Source: JAPUME01 sp964605715
Lineage (GTDB): Bacteria > Acidobacteriota > Terriglobia > UBA7540 > JAPUME01
NCBI GenBank assembly: GCA_964605715.1
Contig: CAZSDV010000005.1
Coordinates: forward strand, 1-58,697
Direction of reading: 5' to 3'
Length of the DNA: 58,697 nucleotides
Positions within the stretch are counted from its first letter, which is position 1. Every line of letters begins with the position of its first letter. Positions 1-9,480 of the stretch are shown one piece after another. The notes below the pieces were generated by a model. That model saw only the letters and a list, made by a program, of their open reading frames with translations, searched no databases and was not told the DNA's origin. The translations under genes and the position numbers were made by a program.

Positions 1-1639
1 ATTCACTGTGTCCGTTGATGATAAGGACCTTATAATTCTTTAACATTTCAGGGTCCCGGTGGAGATCATAATCGGCGACCACATCGTAGTCGTACCCGGC
101 TAACTCCAACCAGCTATGGGTAAATCTCTCCCCGCGCATTAGGTGGCTATAGCTGTGTTCTGGACTGCTAAATATAACGTTGGGTCCAGCTACCGGCCAG
201 GGCATTCTCATTCCAAATTCGTATGCCGGTTGTCCTTGATAGGATCCAGAGCGTTCGTTTGCATTAACATTGTGGTTTCGGTAGCAGGAGTAGGAAGGAG
301 ATCCTGGCGTAGCATTCGGCAATCCTTGCGTACCAAAAATTACCGGATGGTTCGGGGTATTAGCGGCGAACGGAGTTGCACTGTAGGCGTGCCAGGTATT
401 TGTTGAGCAAAGGACCAGGATTGGTGCTTTCGGGCGGCTTGGGGCTTTCCGAACAATAAACGTGACATGATACTGAAGCGAGTTCCCGTTATCCTCAAAG
501 TGGAAACGACCTACGTAAATACCTGATTTGACATCTTTTGGTAACAAATATTTTTTTGTTACATTCCATCGACAGTCGAAGAGATCATCTGAAGCAAAAC
601 GAACTGCATGACCTCGAGTGGAATCTTCTTCCGGGTCATATTCGGAGTGACGTAGTACGGCGTCACTGTTGAATGATGGTCCGCCGACCATCCAGGTTCC
701 TCGATTGATGATGCGGCCGTCTCGTTGGTAGTTACTCGCATCCGCAATTTTTTCGCCTATCTCTTCTTGGAAGGGCCAACACCCGAGAACTCCTCTTGGC
801 TTTGGCAAATCCAGTCCTTGAGATTTAAATCGATCCTGAATTTCTGCTGGGGACAGAGCCCGGTCGTAGATGGCCGGCATGCACAGGTCTCCGTCAAAGA
901 AATCATCCGCCTTACCTTCCTTTTCCGAAGCTGCCAGCCGGAGTGGTACGGGAGCCGGTCTAAGTTTCCCTTTCCATGCCCAACTCCCTTTGAATTTTCC
1001 ACCGAGGTAAAAAGAAATTGTCTTTCCATCCCAGGTTAGCGCTACATGATGCCACTGACGTTCTGTTAATAGAGGCCCCAATCCTTCCCAGTAGCCGAAA
1101 CTTTCTTCGCTGTTCCCGAGGCGGAATTTTAGCCATCCTCTGCCAACCAGATATAATCCGAATCCACTGGCGGAAAGGGGCTCATATTGCGTGATTAATC
1201 CTTGGTCCACGCCAAGTTTCCAAGGCCTTAACCAACATTCAAGTGTGATTTCCCGCAAGGGCTTTTCGGACGGCAATCCATTTTCGATATAGACATAAGA
1301 GCCCGGATGGATCTCCTGAATTTCTGGGCCTGCTTTTGGAAAGACATGCAATACCTGGTCGCTCTCAGGGTTATCGACAGATGTTCCCAATCTACAGACC
1401 GATAGCTCGTAGGGTACTGAACTACTCACACGAAAATGGACTTCATTGCCGGCAGCAACACTTCTTTCCGCGTATGCATGGATCCCCGGTACTTTTAGAG
1501 CACGGTGTGGAGGGAGCGCAAGAGTCTCATTAGCTGCAGGCGCCCTAAAGGGCGCCCCGGAGGCCGTGGAAGGTGTTTTTAAAAAGGATACGGCAGCCAA
1601 AGCCGGTGGTGTCTGTTTTAAGAAATCACGGCGGTCCAT
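1..1639 (-). CDS. Tat-exported LamG / N,N-dimethylformamidase beta-subunit-like protein, partial (C-terminus beyond window)
   Basis: The minus-strand frame is open for 546 codons from the ATG at 1639 to the window edge, so the C-terminus is missing. The N-terminus begins MDRRDFLKQ, a twin-arginine export motif, followed by a short hydrophobic stretch. Residues about 85-260 look like a LamG/concanavalin-A-like fold, with the motifs EITLECWLRPW, WHHVALTWDG and FDGDLCMPAIYDRALS. The later part, with APILVLCSTNTWHAYS near the middle, resembles the large domain of the N,N-dimethylformamidase beta subunit family. Proteins of this architecture are common in environmental genomes, mostly without a known substrate. 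The fold assignment is from motif recognition. An amidase activity is not shown, and the C-terminal catalytic residues cannot be seen here. Confidence 0.72.
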   Translation of the reverse strand, partial: MDRRDFLKQTPPALAAVSFLKTPSTASGAPFRAPAANETLALPPHRALKVPGIHAYAERSVAAGNEVHFRVSSSVPYELSVCRLGTSVDNPESDQVLHVFPKAGPEIQEIHPGSYVYIENGLPSEKPLREITLECWLRPWKLGVDQGLITQYEPLSASGFGLYLVGRGWLKFRLGNSEESFGYWEGLGPLLTERQWHHVALTWDGKTISFYLGGKFKGSWAWKGKLRPAPVPLRLAASEKEGKADDFFDGDLCMPAIYDRALSPAEIQDRFKSQGLDLPKPRGVLGCWPFQEEIGEKIADASNYQRDGRIINRGTWMVGGPSFNSDAVLRHSEYDPEEDSTRGHAVRFASDDLFDCRWNVTKKYLLPKDVKSGIYVGRFHFEDNGNSLQYHVTFIVRKAPSRPKAPILVLCSTNTWHAYSATPFAANTPNHPVIFGTQGLPNATPGSPSYSCYRNHNVNANERSGSYQGQPAYEFGMRMPWPVAGPNVIFSSPEHSYSHLMRGERFTHSWLELAGYDYDVVADYDLHRDPEMLKNYKVLIINGHSE

Positions 1640-1889
1640 CACACACCTCTAATCTTTCCGGGCAAGGCATCCTGTGATTACTTCTAGGTTTCAGGATTTA
1701 TAATCTTGTGCTTTGCCACTCTGTTATTTTCGAATCCGGGATTGTTTTTGAATGTCTAGCGGTTGTGATTATACATGTAGTTGCCTTTAGTTGAACTCCC
1801 ATTGGACTGAGTGGTGGAGAGGGGTGACGGTCACACTCAGTATCAGGTGTAATAAAATCGACCGTATCCATCGGTTTTCAGCTTTAAAC

Positions 1890-2438
1890 TTATTTTTCTT
1901 TAGGTAATTTCCACCTAAGATCTAGCTCTAAGCGGCTAATGGCCTTTCTTACATTAATGGCTTTTTCCGCTTCCTCAGATGAAGGGAGAGATTCTAGATG
2001 GGCCTTATAAGCTTTAAGAGCCTCCTCTTTCTTTCCTAGTTTTTCGTAAACCTTTCCTAGCTGGCGGTGCGCGGGCGGGTAGAGAGGGTTTGTTTTTATC
2101 GCCTCTAGGAACCGGCTTAATGCGGCTTTATAATTCTTTTTTTTAAGATAGAAGATTCCAATCTCAACCGATTTCTCAGCTTGAGGAGGAGAAAATAGAC
2201 CGTCCGAGCTCGTTTGTGGATAAGGCGAAACATTTTGGGCAACGATACAAATTAAGAGTGATGCAGTCACTAGAGAAAGCGGGTAAAAAATTTTGATTTT
2301 AGGCACCACAGAAACTATCCTCGGGCTATATTTTCTGGCAGAGAGCCAACCTTTGTCAATGACACGAATGAGCTTTTCAGCACTTCTCATAATGGAATGG
2401 GTTTGTGAGTTCAGACCAGAAATTGACACGCCTGACAT
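1890..2438 (-). CDS. Membrane-anchored TPR protein
   Basis: This 182-residue protein has one hydrophobic segment at about residues 50-70 (IFYPLSLVTASLLICIVAQ). It is followed by two or more TPR-like helical pairs, including the motifs KNYKAALSRFLEAIKTNP and HRQLGKVYEKLGKKEEALKAY. TPR repeats act as protein-protein scaffolds, and here the repeat part would lie on the periplasmic side. The start is uncertain: neither the first Met nor the Met at residue 17 has a good Shine-Dalgarno sequence, and the shorter form would still contain the membrane segment. It is divergent from uvrC, with about 120 bases between the two. No specific function can be assigned. Confidence 0.7.
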   Translation of the reverse strand: MSGVSISGLNSQTHSIMRSAEKLIRVIDKGWLSARKYSPRIVSVVPKIKIFYPLSLVTASLLICIVAQNVSPYPQTSSDGLFSPPQAEKSVEIGIFYLKKKNYKAALSRFLEAIKTNPLYPPAHRQLGKVYEKLGKKEEALKAYKAHLESLPSSEEAEKAINVRKAISRLELDLRWKLPKEK

Positions 2439-2558
2439 GCCAAGCCAATAATAATAATGAGATAAGGAGGCGGAAGTCCTGAAATTGTTGTTACGGAGTT
2501 TTTCAGAAAAATGAAATAGCTCTTCTTAGGTCTGGACATTAATTTCCCAAAAGAGAAC

Positions 2559-4370
2559 ATGCGCAAGGTCGTAAAATCAAAAAGCGAACAGGCCCCCTCT
2601 CACCCGGGGGTTTATTTATTCAAAGCCCCTGGAGGAAAGGTTATTTATATTGGTAAGGCCAAAGATTTGAGGGGAAGACTGCGCTCCTACGCCCAAGGAT
2701 CAAAGGCTTTTGATGTTAAGCGCAACAAGCTGCTGGCTGTGGCAACGGACCTCGAGTGGATCCTCGTTGATAATGAAAAAGAAGCCCTTGCACTTGAGGA
2801 TAATCTGATCAAGAAGCTCCAGCCTCGGTACAATGTGCTTCTGCGTGACGATAAGACCTACCCTTATATTAAGCTGACCGTGAAAGAAAAGTTTCCGCGC
2901 GTTTATGTTACCAGGCATCTTAGAAAAGATGGTGCGCTTTACTTCGGGCCGTATTTCCCGGCCCGGTTGGCTTATCGTATTGTGGATCTAATTCACCGCC
3001 GTTTTCAGATACCCTCCTGCAAGGTTGATCTTACCCGATTCCATCCTCGTCCATGTCTTGAGTACCATATAAGGCGGTGTCAAGGACCTTGTGCGGAAGG
3101 GCTCACGAGTGAAAAAAAATATGGCGAATCAGTCCGAGACGTACATCTTTTGCTTGAGGGTCGCCCTGGTGACCTAATTTTCAGTCTTAAAGAGAGAATG
3201 CAAGCGGCTTCTCAAGGGCAGCGATTTGAAGAAGCTGCTCATTATCGAGATCTTATTTCCACAATCAATCAATTGAGAGAGCGCCAGAAACTAACTGCTT
3301 TCTCGGGTTATGACGCAGATATCTTTGGAGTTCATCGGGACGGGCCCTTAGCAGCAGTCAACCTCTTTCATATGCGAGGTGGAAAAGTTGTTGATCGTAG
3401 GGAGTTGTTTTGGGAGGAGCTGGAAGACGTTCAACTCAAAGAATTTCTCGACTCTTTAATAAAGCAATGCTACCTCGGTCAGCAGTATATTCCACAAGGC
3501 ATCTATGTTCCGATTGACTTTGAGGATCGAGGGTTATTGGAAGAAATTCTTTCCGAGCGTCGGGGAGGAAAAGTAGAGATTTTGATTCCGAAGAGGGGCC
3601 CAAAACGAGCCCTACTCAACCTGGTGAGCCGTAATGCCCAACATTCCTTTGAGCGCCGGTTTCGGATTCGGAAACCAACTGCCCGTGAAATATCGTCGGA
3701 CCTTGCCGAGGCCCTCGATCTTCAAAAAATCCCGCACCGAATAGAGTGCTTTGACATTTCACATTTACAAGGAACTGATACAGTTGGCTCCATGGTTGTT
3801 TGGGAGAATGGAAAAATGAGGAAGTCAGACTACAGGAAGTTTATCGTTAAAACTGTAGATAAGAATGATGACTTTGCGAGTATCCAAGAAGTGGTAGGGC
3901 GTCGTTACCGGCGGCTACGACGGGAGAAAAAGCTAATGCCTGATTTGGTGTTGATTGACGGAGGCCTAGGACAACTCCATGCCGCAGCCTGTGCGTTAGA
4001 GGAAAGCGGAGTAATTAATCAACCACTAGCAAGTATTGCAAAGAGAAAGGAGACTATTTACGTTCAAGGCCGCGAAAACCACCCAATCCAGCTAGATGTT
4101 AATTCTCCGTTGCTACACCTATTCCAACAGATTCGAGATGAAACTCACCGTTTCGCAGTCAACTTCCATCGCCTCCGCCGGACAAAGAGAAATATGGGCA
4201 CGGAATTATTGCAGATCAGTGGGGTTGGAGAAAAAACAGCCCAATTACTGATAAGAGAGTTTGGGAGCATTAAGGAACTCAGAAAATTAAAGTTGAAAGA
4301 TCTTGAGCAGGCTGTAACCCCTACCAGAGCACGCAGAATCCACAGCTATTTACAAGGGATTAATATATAA
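2559..4370 (+). CDS. uvrC: UvrABC excinuclease subunit C
   Basis: UvrC makes the two incisions on either side of a bulky DNA lesion after UvrA and UvrB have loaded. At 603 residues it has normal family length. The N-terminal GIY-YIG nuclease domain is clear (HPGVYLFKAPG, then VIYIGKAKDLRGRL with Tyr19 and the YIG at 30-32). The UVR region follows (QRFEEAAHYRDLI), then the RNase H-like second nuclease domain (IECFDISHLQGTDTVGSMV, RKFIVKTVDKNDDFASI, PDLVLIDGGLGQL). A C-terminal helix-hairpin-helix pair (ISGVGEKTAQLLIREFGSI) ends the protein. All expected parts are intact. A damaged uvrA copy lies 7.6 kb downstream on the other strand. Confidence 0.97.
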   Translation: MRKVVKSKSEQAPSHPGVYLFKAPGGKVIYIGKAKDLRGRLRSYAQGSKAFDVKRNKLLAVATDLEWILVDNEKEALALEDNLIKKLQPRYNVLLRDDKTYPYIKLTVKEKFPRVYVTRHLRKDGALYFGPYFPARLAYRIVDLIHRRFQIPSCKVDLTRFHPRPCLEYHIRRCQGPCAEGLTSEKKYGESVRDVHLLLEGRPGDLIFSLKERMQAASQGQRFEEAAHYRDLISTINQLRERQKLTAFSGYDADIFGVHRDGPLAAVNLFHMRGGKVVDRRELFWEELEDVQLKEFLDSLIKQCYLGQQYIPQGIYVPIDFEDRGLLEEILSERRGGKVEILIPKRGPKRALLNLVSRNAQHSFERRFRIRKPTAREISSDLAEALDLQKIPHRIECFDISHLQGTDTVGSMVVWENGKMRKSDYRKFIVKTVDKNDDFASIQEVVGRRYRRLRREKKLMPDLVLIDGGLGQLHAAACALEESGVINQPLASIAKRKETIYVQGRENHPIQLDVNSPLLHLFQQIRDETHRFAVNFHRLRRTKRNMGTELLQISGVGEKTAQLLIREFGSIKELRKLKLKDLEQAVTPTRARRIHSYLQGINI

Positions 4371-4486
4371 TACGTCTGTCCGGATTAACTATAAATTTTA
4401 TAAAACTTAGCTTGTTTTTGTTGAATTCTACCACTTAGAAGGGTAGCATGTAAGTGCTAGAAAGACTGTGTTGTGGAGGTAAGAAC

Positions 4487-4777
4487 ATGGGAGAAAATAG
4501 CAGTTCTAATTTCAGTTTTTTTATAGCTGGGCTAGGTATCGGGGCAATTGTGGCTCTCCTGTTGGCTCCTGGAACTGGAAGTGAAACAAGAGATCTTATC
4601 GCAAAAAAAGCTGATAAAGGTAGAGATTTTGCACGGCAGAAATCAAAGGAACTTCGAAAAGATGCGGAAAGCTACCTAGGTAAAGGAAGGGAAGTGGTAG
4701 AAAAACAAAAGGAACAACTTTCTGCTGCATTTGAAGCAGGAAAAGGTGTTTATCAAAATGAAAAAACCAAGGGTTAG
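4487..4777 (+). CDS. YtxH domain-containing small membrane protein
   Basis: This protein of about 96 residues has an N-terminal membrane segment (FFIAGLGIGAIVALLLAPGTG) followed by a charged, probably coiled-coil tail (ETRDLIAKKADKGRDFARQK). This is the typical pattern of the YtxH/GvpP family, often linked to general stress in other bacteria. The ATG at 4487 is chosen because GGAGGT at 4475-4480 lies six bases upstream. A GTG at 4454 in the same frame would add eleven residues and has no such site. It probably forms an operon with the next membrane protein. The role here is unknown. Confidence 0.8.
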   Translation: MGENSSSNFSFFIAGLGIGAIVALLLAPGTGSETRDLIAKKADKGRDFARQKSKELRKDAESYLGKGREVVEKQKEQLSAAFEAGKGVYQNEKTKG

Positions 4778-4821
4778 TAAAGTACCCTTGCAAGCTTTTA
4801 TTGTTAATGGGAGATTGTTGT

Positions 4822-5334
4822 ATGGAACTTGAAACGCTTCTGAAATTGTTCATTGTCGTACTAGGTTTGGCCGTTTTAGCTCAGGTTGGTATGTTAGTGG
4901 GAATTTATTTGTCAGTTGGGCGACTGGTTCGCGAAATTCAAGATGCACGGATTGAGTTCCAGAATAAAGTTAGTCCAGTTGCGGATAACCTGAACGAAAT
5001 TCTAAAAAATTCGCGTGCAACGCTCGATACGATTAGTTCTAATCTCGCGGATATTGTTCAGCTCACTCGGGATCGGGCGGGGCGAATTGATAAGGTTGTC
5101 GGTGATGTTGCCGATAGAGTACGCCTGCAGGTCCTCCGATTTGACCATCTCTTCCAGGACACAGCTGAGAAGGTTGAGCAAACAACAAGTGTGGTGCAAA
5201 AGAATATCCTTGGTCCTATCCAAGAAGCATCAGCCTTGATCCGAGGGGTTCGCTCCGGCTTCGAGTATCTTTTTTCCCGGCGCTCCCCTTCGCGACCTCC
5301 TGAATCTACAGGGGAAGAACACCTATTCATCTAA
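4822..5334 (+). CDS. Small membrane protein with long amphipathic helix (DUF948-like)
   Basis: The N-terminus is hydrophobic (LLKLFIVVLGLAVLAQVGMLVGIYLSV) and is followed by about 110 residues of helical, heptad-like sequence (VSPVADNLNEILKNSRATLD, DTAEKVEQTTSVVQKNILGP). This resembles DUF948-type proteins, which often sit next to YtxH genes as here. The C-terminus is basic, then acidic. The ATG at 4822 is preferred because GGGAG at 4809-4813 gives good spacing. An ATG at 4807 and a TTG at 4801 lie in frame upstream but lack a site. The pair with YtxH suggests a joint envelope or stress role, which is an inference. Confidence 0.68.
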   Translation: MELETLLKLFIVVLGLAVLAQVGMLVGIYLSVGRLVREIQDARIEFQNKVSPVADNLNEILKNSRATLDTISSNLADIVQLTRDRAGRIDKVVGDVADRVRLQVLRFDHLFQDTAEKVEQTTSVVQKNILGPIQEASALIRGVRSGFEYLFSRRSPSRPPESTGEEHLFI

Positions 5335-5433
5335 ATTTCAAGGTTGCTAGCAAAAAACTCGGGTAGGTTTCTTATTTAACGTAGTGTGCGTGCAGCAAAC
5401 TTTTTAATTCACTAAAAGGGCAGGTTCCTACCA

Positions 5434-6132
5434 TTGTTAGGGAAACCCGCGGTTGTTCTTTTTGCTAAAGTTCCCCGTCCTCACAGAGTAAAGACTCGAT
5501 TGGCACGTAAAATCGGAGATGCCAGTGCACAAGCACTCCACATGTGCTTTGTTAAGGATGCACTGTCCATGGTAAGAAAGCTCCGTAGTCCAGTGGCTCG
5601 CTACCTTTTTCTCGATGGTTCAGCTTCAGACCGACGGAAGTTTTCTTTAGTTCTGGGTTTGGAGGGGCAAATAAAAATTGAACCCCAACGAGGACCTAAC
5701 CTTGGAAGCCGACTTGGTAAAGCTTTTCGGAGTCTGTTGCAGCTGCATTCATGTGCGGTAATTCTGGGAGTAGATTCTCCCACTCTTCCAAGGAGCGTTA
5801 TTCGCAATACGCTTTACGAACTGCGTGTTTGTGATGCAGTCCTTGGCCCATGTCCTGATGGTGGGTTTTATCTGATTGGCTTGAAGTCGATTCCACCTCG
5901 TTTATTCTGGGGTGTTCGCTGGGGAACAAAATTTTCTTTCCAGGATACTCTCCAAAACATTTTGGATTGCGGGCTCTCTTGTGCAGTTTTGGAAGAATGG
6001 TTCGATGTTGACCGTGTGGAAGATCTAAAGATGCTAGAGCGAGAATTTTCACTGCAGGTAGCAAAGAGAGTTCGCGCGCCTTCGACGGCACGCCTTCTGC
6101 GTGAGTGGAGAATAAGAAAAATTAATCAGTAA
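5434..6132 (+). CDS. TIGR04282/DUF2064 family glycosyltransferase
   Basis: The 232-residue sequence matches the arsenosugar-type glycosyltransferase family TIGR04282 (DUF2064). It starts with AVVLFAKVPRPHRVKTRLA, the usual nucleotide-binding N-terminus. GVDSPTLPRSVI supplies the DSP motif, and LGPCPDGGFYLIGL gives the PDGGYYLIG-like segment. GT-A fold members transfer sugars from nucleotide donors, but the substrate in most bacteria is unproven. The only fitting start is a TTG at 5434, since the frame is closed by a stop at 5413. Its 3' end overlaps the convergent mnmA gene by 11 bases. Confidence 0.82.
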   Translation: MLGKPAVVLFAKVPRPHRVKTRLARKIGDASAQALHMCFVKDALSMVRKLRSPVARYLFLDGSASDRRKFSLVLGLEGQIKIEPQRGPNLGSRLGKAFRSLLQLHSCAVILGVDSPTLPRSVIRNTLYELRVCDAVLGPCPDGGFYLIGLKSIPPRLFWGVRWGTKFSFQDTLQNILDCGLSCAVLEEWFDVDRVEDLKMLEREFSLQVAKRVRAPSTARLLREWRIRKINQ

Positions 6133-7264
6133 GAACTTTTGAAATCCAGCCTCCTCCGAGAATTTCTTCCCCGTCATAAAATACAACTGCCTGACCGTTC
6201 GTTATGGCTCTCTGTGGCTTAGCGAATTTGACCTCTGCAGTGGCATTAGGCCTAGATTTCACATGAGCGGAGGCAGGAAGGTGGGTGTTCCGAATCTTTG
6301 CGGAAACCTCAAACCAGTTTCTTGTTTTGGGTGGAGTTATCCAGTTGACTTCACGTGCAAACAGACGCCGTTTATAAAGATCTTTGTTATCTCCTAGCAT
6401 CACCTCATTTTTCCTAGGATCAACCTGCATTACGTAGAGCGGACGCCCTACTGCTATTCCCAGGCCCTTACGTTGGCCTACTGTGAAGCGATGGATTCCT
6501 TGGTGACTGCCCAGCAGCTTTCCGTCACTTGAAACAAGAGGTCCTTCATTTGCACTTTCCCTCTTTTGTTCACTGAGATAGGCGTCAATAAAGTTAGAAT
6601 AATTCCCTGTCGGTACGAAACAAATTTCCTGACTCTCCGGTTTTCCTGCCACTGGCAAGTTTTGATCCCGGGCTAGATTCCGAACCTGTGCCTTTGTCAT
6701 ATCGCCTAAAGGGAAAAGACTGCGGGATAGCTGATCTTGCGTCAGGCCAAATAGAAAATAGGATTGGTCCTTAGATGTATCCACTGCCCTCAGCAGGCGG
6801 TATCGGTGGGTTGAGGAATCATAGAGAATTCGAGCATAGTGGCCTGTAGCAACACGCTCCGCACCGACACTTTGAGCAGTGCTGATCAATTGATCAAACT
6901 TAATTTTGCTGTTACAGAGGCTGCAGGGAATTGGGGTTTCTCCAGCCAGATAATGTTCAACGAAAGGACGAACCACCTGCTGCTCGAACGATTGCTCGAA
7001 ATTGACAACGTAATAGGGAATTTTTAAAAACTCTGCTACCCGTCGAGCATCGTGAACATCATCTAAGGAGCAGCAACGCCCACTTTTAACCTCATCGGGA
7101 GGTGCAAGGGTGGGTAGACGGCGCTGATTCCAGAGTTGCATGGTGAGGCCGATGACTGGCTGCTGATTAGCAAGCAGGGCAGCTGCTGTGGAGCTGTCAA
7201 CCCCTCCACTCATAGCGACGGCTAACTTGGGTTGATCTAAAGTTGTATCCTTTTGAGTTATCAT
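6122..7264 (-). CDS. mnmA: tRNA-specific 2-thiouridylase MnmA
   Basis: MnmA activates U34 of Lys, Glu and Gln tRNAs with ATP and inserts sulfur delivered from a cysteine desulfurase. The PP-loop motif SGGVDSS is at residues 19-25. The catalytic cysteine lies in SLCNSKIKF (Cys117), and its partner is Cys215 in QEICFVP. TGHYAR and the C-terminal beta-barrel with VGQRKGLGI and LYVMQVDP are also present. The length of 380 residues is normal. The cysteine desulfurase gene lies about 100 bases upstream on the same strand, as expected for the sulfur donor. A convergent glycosyltransferase gene overlaps its 3' end. Confidence 0.96.
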   Translation of the reverse strand: MITQKDTTLDQPKLAVAMSGGVDSSTAAALLANQQPVIGLTMQLWNQRRLPTLAPPDEVKSGRCCSLDDVHDARRVAEFLKIPYYVVNFEQSFEQQVVRPFVEHYLAGETPIPCSLCNSKIKFDQLISTAQSVGAERVATGHYARILYDSSTHRYRLLRAVDTSKDQSYFLFGLTQDQLSRSLFPLGDMTKAQVRNLARDQNLPVAGKPESQEICFVPTGNYSNFIDAYLSEQKRESANEGPLVSSDGKLLGSHQGIHRFTVGQRKGLGIAVGRPLYVMQVDPRKNEVMLGDNKDLYKRRLFAREVNWITPPKTRNWFEVSAKIRNTHLPASAHVKSRPNATAEVKFAKPQRAITNGQAVVFYDGEEILGGGWISKVLTD

Positions 7265-7367
7265 TTTTTGATCAGTGGTCTTATTTGAAAAACCTACGAT
7301 TCATTCTCTCAAAATAGAGATTATTTTTTGACTTTCCAGTTCTTCAGAAACAAGGTTGAGGTGCAGT

Positions 7368-8540
7368 TTAGACTGCTACCGACTTCTTGTATCGTGGAGA
7401 TAAGGAGCGGAGGCGCTCAATCACACTGGGCAAAATCTCAAGAGTATACTGGATATCTTCCATTGTATTAAACCGGCTAAGGCTGAATCGAATACTTGAC
7501 CGAGCCTGGTCAGCTGTTTTTCGGATGGCTGACATGACATGAGATGGTTCGAGAGACCCTGAGGAGCAGGCAGCTCCAGTTGAGCAGGCTACACCCTTCA
7601 GGTCCATTGCAATTACAAACCCCTCTCCTTCCACGTAGCTGAATTCCAGGTTGCTAGTTGAGGGCAGGCGTCGTTTTGGGTCACCATTTATCTGCACCTG
7701 TGGCACATTCGAGAGAATACTGGATTCAAGATAGTCACGGAGCTGTGCCATGCGCTCCACCTCTCCTTTGAGCGGATTTGCCGCAATCTCTGCTGCCTTA
7801 CCAAAGCCAACTATCCCTGCAACGTTTTCTGTACCAGCCCGGCGATCCCGCTCATGATGACCGCCAAATAGCAATGGTCGAAGTGGGGTCCCCTTCCGGA
7901 CGTAAAGGGCGCCGACACCTTGTGGTCCATGAATCTTATGTGCGGAAAGAGACAGAAGGCTTACACCCAGCCCACCTACGTCCAGCGGAATTTTTCCTGC
8001 AGATTGAACAGCATCAGTATGGAAATAGATATTACTTTCACCGGCGATACGCGCAATCTCAGTAATTGGTTGGATGGTTCCGATCTCATTGTTTGCGTGC
8101 ATTATGGAAATAAGGGCGGTTTCTGGTCGGATGGCGCGCGCTACATCATCTGGGCTTACAATACCCTCTGATCCCACTCGCAAGTAGGTTACTTCAACTC
8201 CTTGTTGTTCGACCGCCTTACCAGTGTTCAACACTGCGTGATGTTCGATCGAAGAAGTGATCATATGCTTCTTTTGTCCCTGTATTGCACCTAGGATTCC
8301 CAAAATTGCAAGGTTGTCAGCTTCAGTTCCTCCAGAGGTGAAGACGATCTCGCGGGGCCGTGCGCCGATCAGTTGTGCCACCTGTTCTCGGGCAGTCTCT
8401 ATTCCTGCCTTTACTCTTTGACCAAACCAGTGGATGGAGGATGCGTTACCGTAATCTGAAGCGAGGTAGGGCCTCATACACTCGAAGACTTCCGGTGCTA
8501 GAAGCGTAGTCGCATTGTTGTCGAGGTAGACGCGTCGCAT
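7368..8540 (-). CDS. iscS: Cysteine desulfurase (IscS/NifS family)
   Basis: This class V PLP-dependent enzyme removes sulfur from cysteine for Fe-S clusters and tRNA thiolation. The N-terminus VYLDNNATT is typical. The PLP lysine is Lys202 in SAHKIHGPQGVGALY. The persulfide-forming cysteine is Cys325 in ACSSGSLEPSHVM, with the long active-site loop of the IscS/NifS group rather than the SufS group. Length is 390 residues. It lies directly upstream of mnmA, so the most direct reading is sulfur supply to MnmA. No iscU or iscR is visible nearby. The exact IscS versus NifS name is by similarity only. Confidence 0.93.
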   Translation of the reverse strand: MRRVYLDNNATTLLAPEVFECMRPYLASDYGNASSIHWFGQRVKAGIETAREQVAQLIGARPREIVFTSGGTEADNLAILGILGAIQGQKKHMITSSIEHHAVLNTGKAVEQQGVEVTYLRVGSEGIVSPDDVARAIRPETALISIMHANNEIGTIQPITEIARIAGESNIYFHTDAVQSAGKIPLDVGGLGVSLLSLSAHKIHGPQGVGALYVRKGTPLRPLLFGGHHERDRRAGTENVAGIVGFGKAAEIAANPLKGEVERMAQLRDYLESSILSNVPQVQINGDPKRRLPSTSNLEFSYVEGEGFVIAMDLKGVACSTGAACSSGSLEPSHVMSAIRKTADQARSSIRFSLSRFNTMEDIQYTLEILPSVIERLRSLSPRYKKSVAV

Positions 8541-8703
8541 AACAGTTCCGGACAGGGGCAGTTAGTCGCATGCCTTCAGGCTAATGTGCACCTGGATAGA
8601 ATGCGGATGGCGTAAGCCCTGACATTTGAGGCTAGCTGAGGAGATGAGAAAAGTCAAACTTATGGAATTTTCACTGCTGTTGTTAGTAAAAATACACTTA
8701 GAT

Positions 8704-9480
8704 TTAGCGGAGGAGGTGGAGTTTTTTTCTGGCCTCATCGAAGCGTGGGAATTTTGCCTCGGCTTCTCGGAATTCATGAGAATGGTAGATGCGGCGATGG
8801 GATCTATAGAGAGGCGGAAACTTCAGGTGTAGCATCTCGTGATAGACGATGAATTCCAGGGCGAAGCGGGGAACCTGTGTGCTGTCCAGTTTACGGTTAA
8901 TTATGATTACTCTATGGGCCCGGTCATAATGTCCCAGAATATTTCGGGAGCGCCCTAGACTCCACCCTATCTTTATGTCCTTTAGGCTTCCAGAAAAGTA
9001 CTGTTTGTTGAGGCGGGTAAAGAGAACTTGTAAATCATGCGCTTCTCCATTTGGTGGAGACATTTTCTTTGTCCCTCGCTCACGTCGCATCTGTTGGGCT
9101 TGACGCTCGATGCGAGGGGTTTGTATAAAGACCCGATAATAATCCTGAGCCTCCTGGGAGCTTACATAACCATAAACCCTGCAGATCAAAATCTCCGCCA
9201 GAGCCTCGAAGACTAGTGGCGGTGCCCCTTTCAGGATATCCGACAATCGCACTCGAACTTTGTTTTCATTCAGGTGGATATTATGCCGGACTCCCGTGAA
9301 AGGATAGAACTCTACCTGAAAGCTGGGTACAGGAGCCGCCAGTTTTAGGCGCCTAAATACTTTTTGGAAAAGTTTTTCCCGATCTGCTTGAGACTTGAAG
9401 ATACTGGGTTTGGATGGAATTTTGGGTGGCGTGGAATGCGAAGGAGGCAGCATTGATTTATAGACAGATGATGGAATCAC
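8704..9480 (-). CDS. SprT-like zinc metalloprotease domain protein
   Basis: The C-terminal half carries YHEMLHLKF, an HExxH zinc motif, followed by HSHEFREAEAKFPRFDEA, as in SprT-like or WSS1-like proteases. Upstream lies LFTRLNKQYFSGSLKDIKIGW, the usual start of the SprT domain. The N-terminal about 110 residues are unassigned. The GTG start at 9480 overlaps the upstream gene's stop by four bases (GTGA), indicating translational coupling. A later ATG at 9453 is possible. SprT-like domains can act on DNA-protein crosslinks, but no DNA-binding motif is evident here. The role therefore stays open. Confidence 0.8.
   Translation of the reverse strand: MIPSSVYKSMLPPSHSTPPKIPSKPSIFKSQADREKLFQKVFRRLKLAAPVPSFQVEFYPFTGVRHNIHLNENKVRVRLSDILKGAPPLVFEALAEILICRVYGYVSSQEAQDYYRVFIQTPRIERQAQQMRRERGTKKMSPPNGEAHDLQVLFTRLNKQYFSGSLKDIKIGWSLGRSRNILGHYDRAHRVIIINRKLDSTQVPRFALEFIVYHEMLHLKFPPLYRSHRRIYHSHEFREAEAKFPRFDEARKKLHLLR

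Noticed and set aside
757..1029. 90-codon minus-strand frame and the overlapping plus-strand frame at 725-1039
   Set aside because: Both lie in other frames of the long LamG-type gene, which stays open from 1639 to the window edge.
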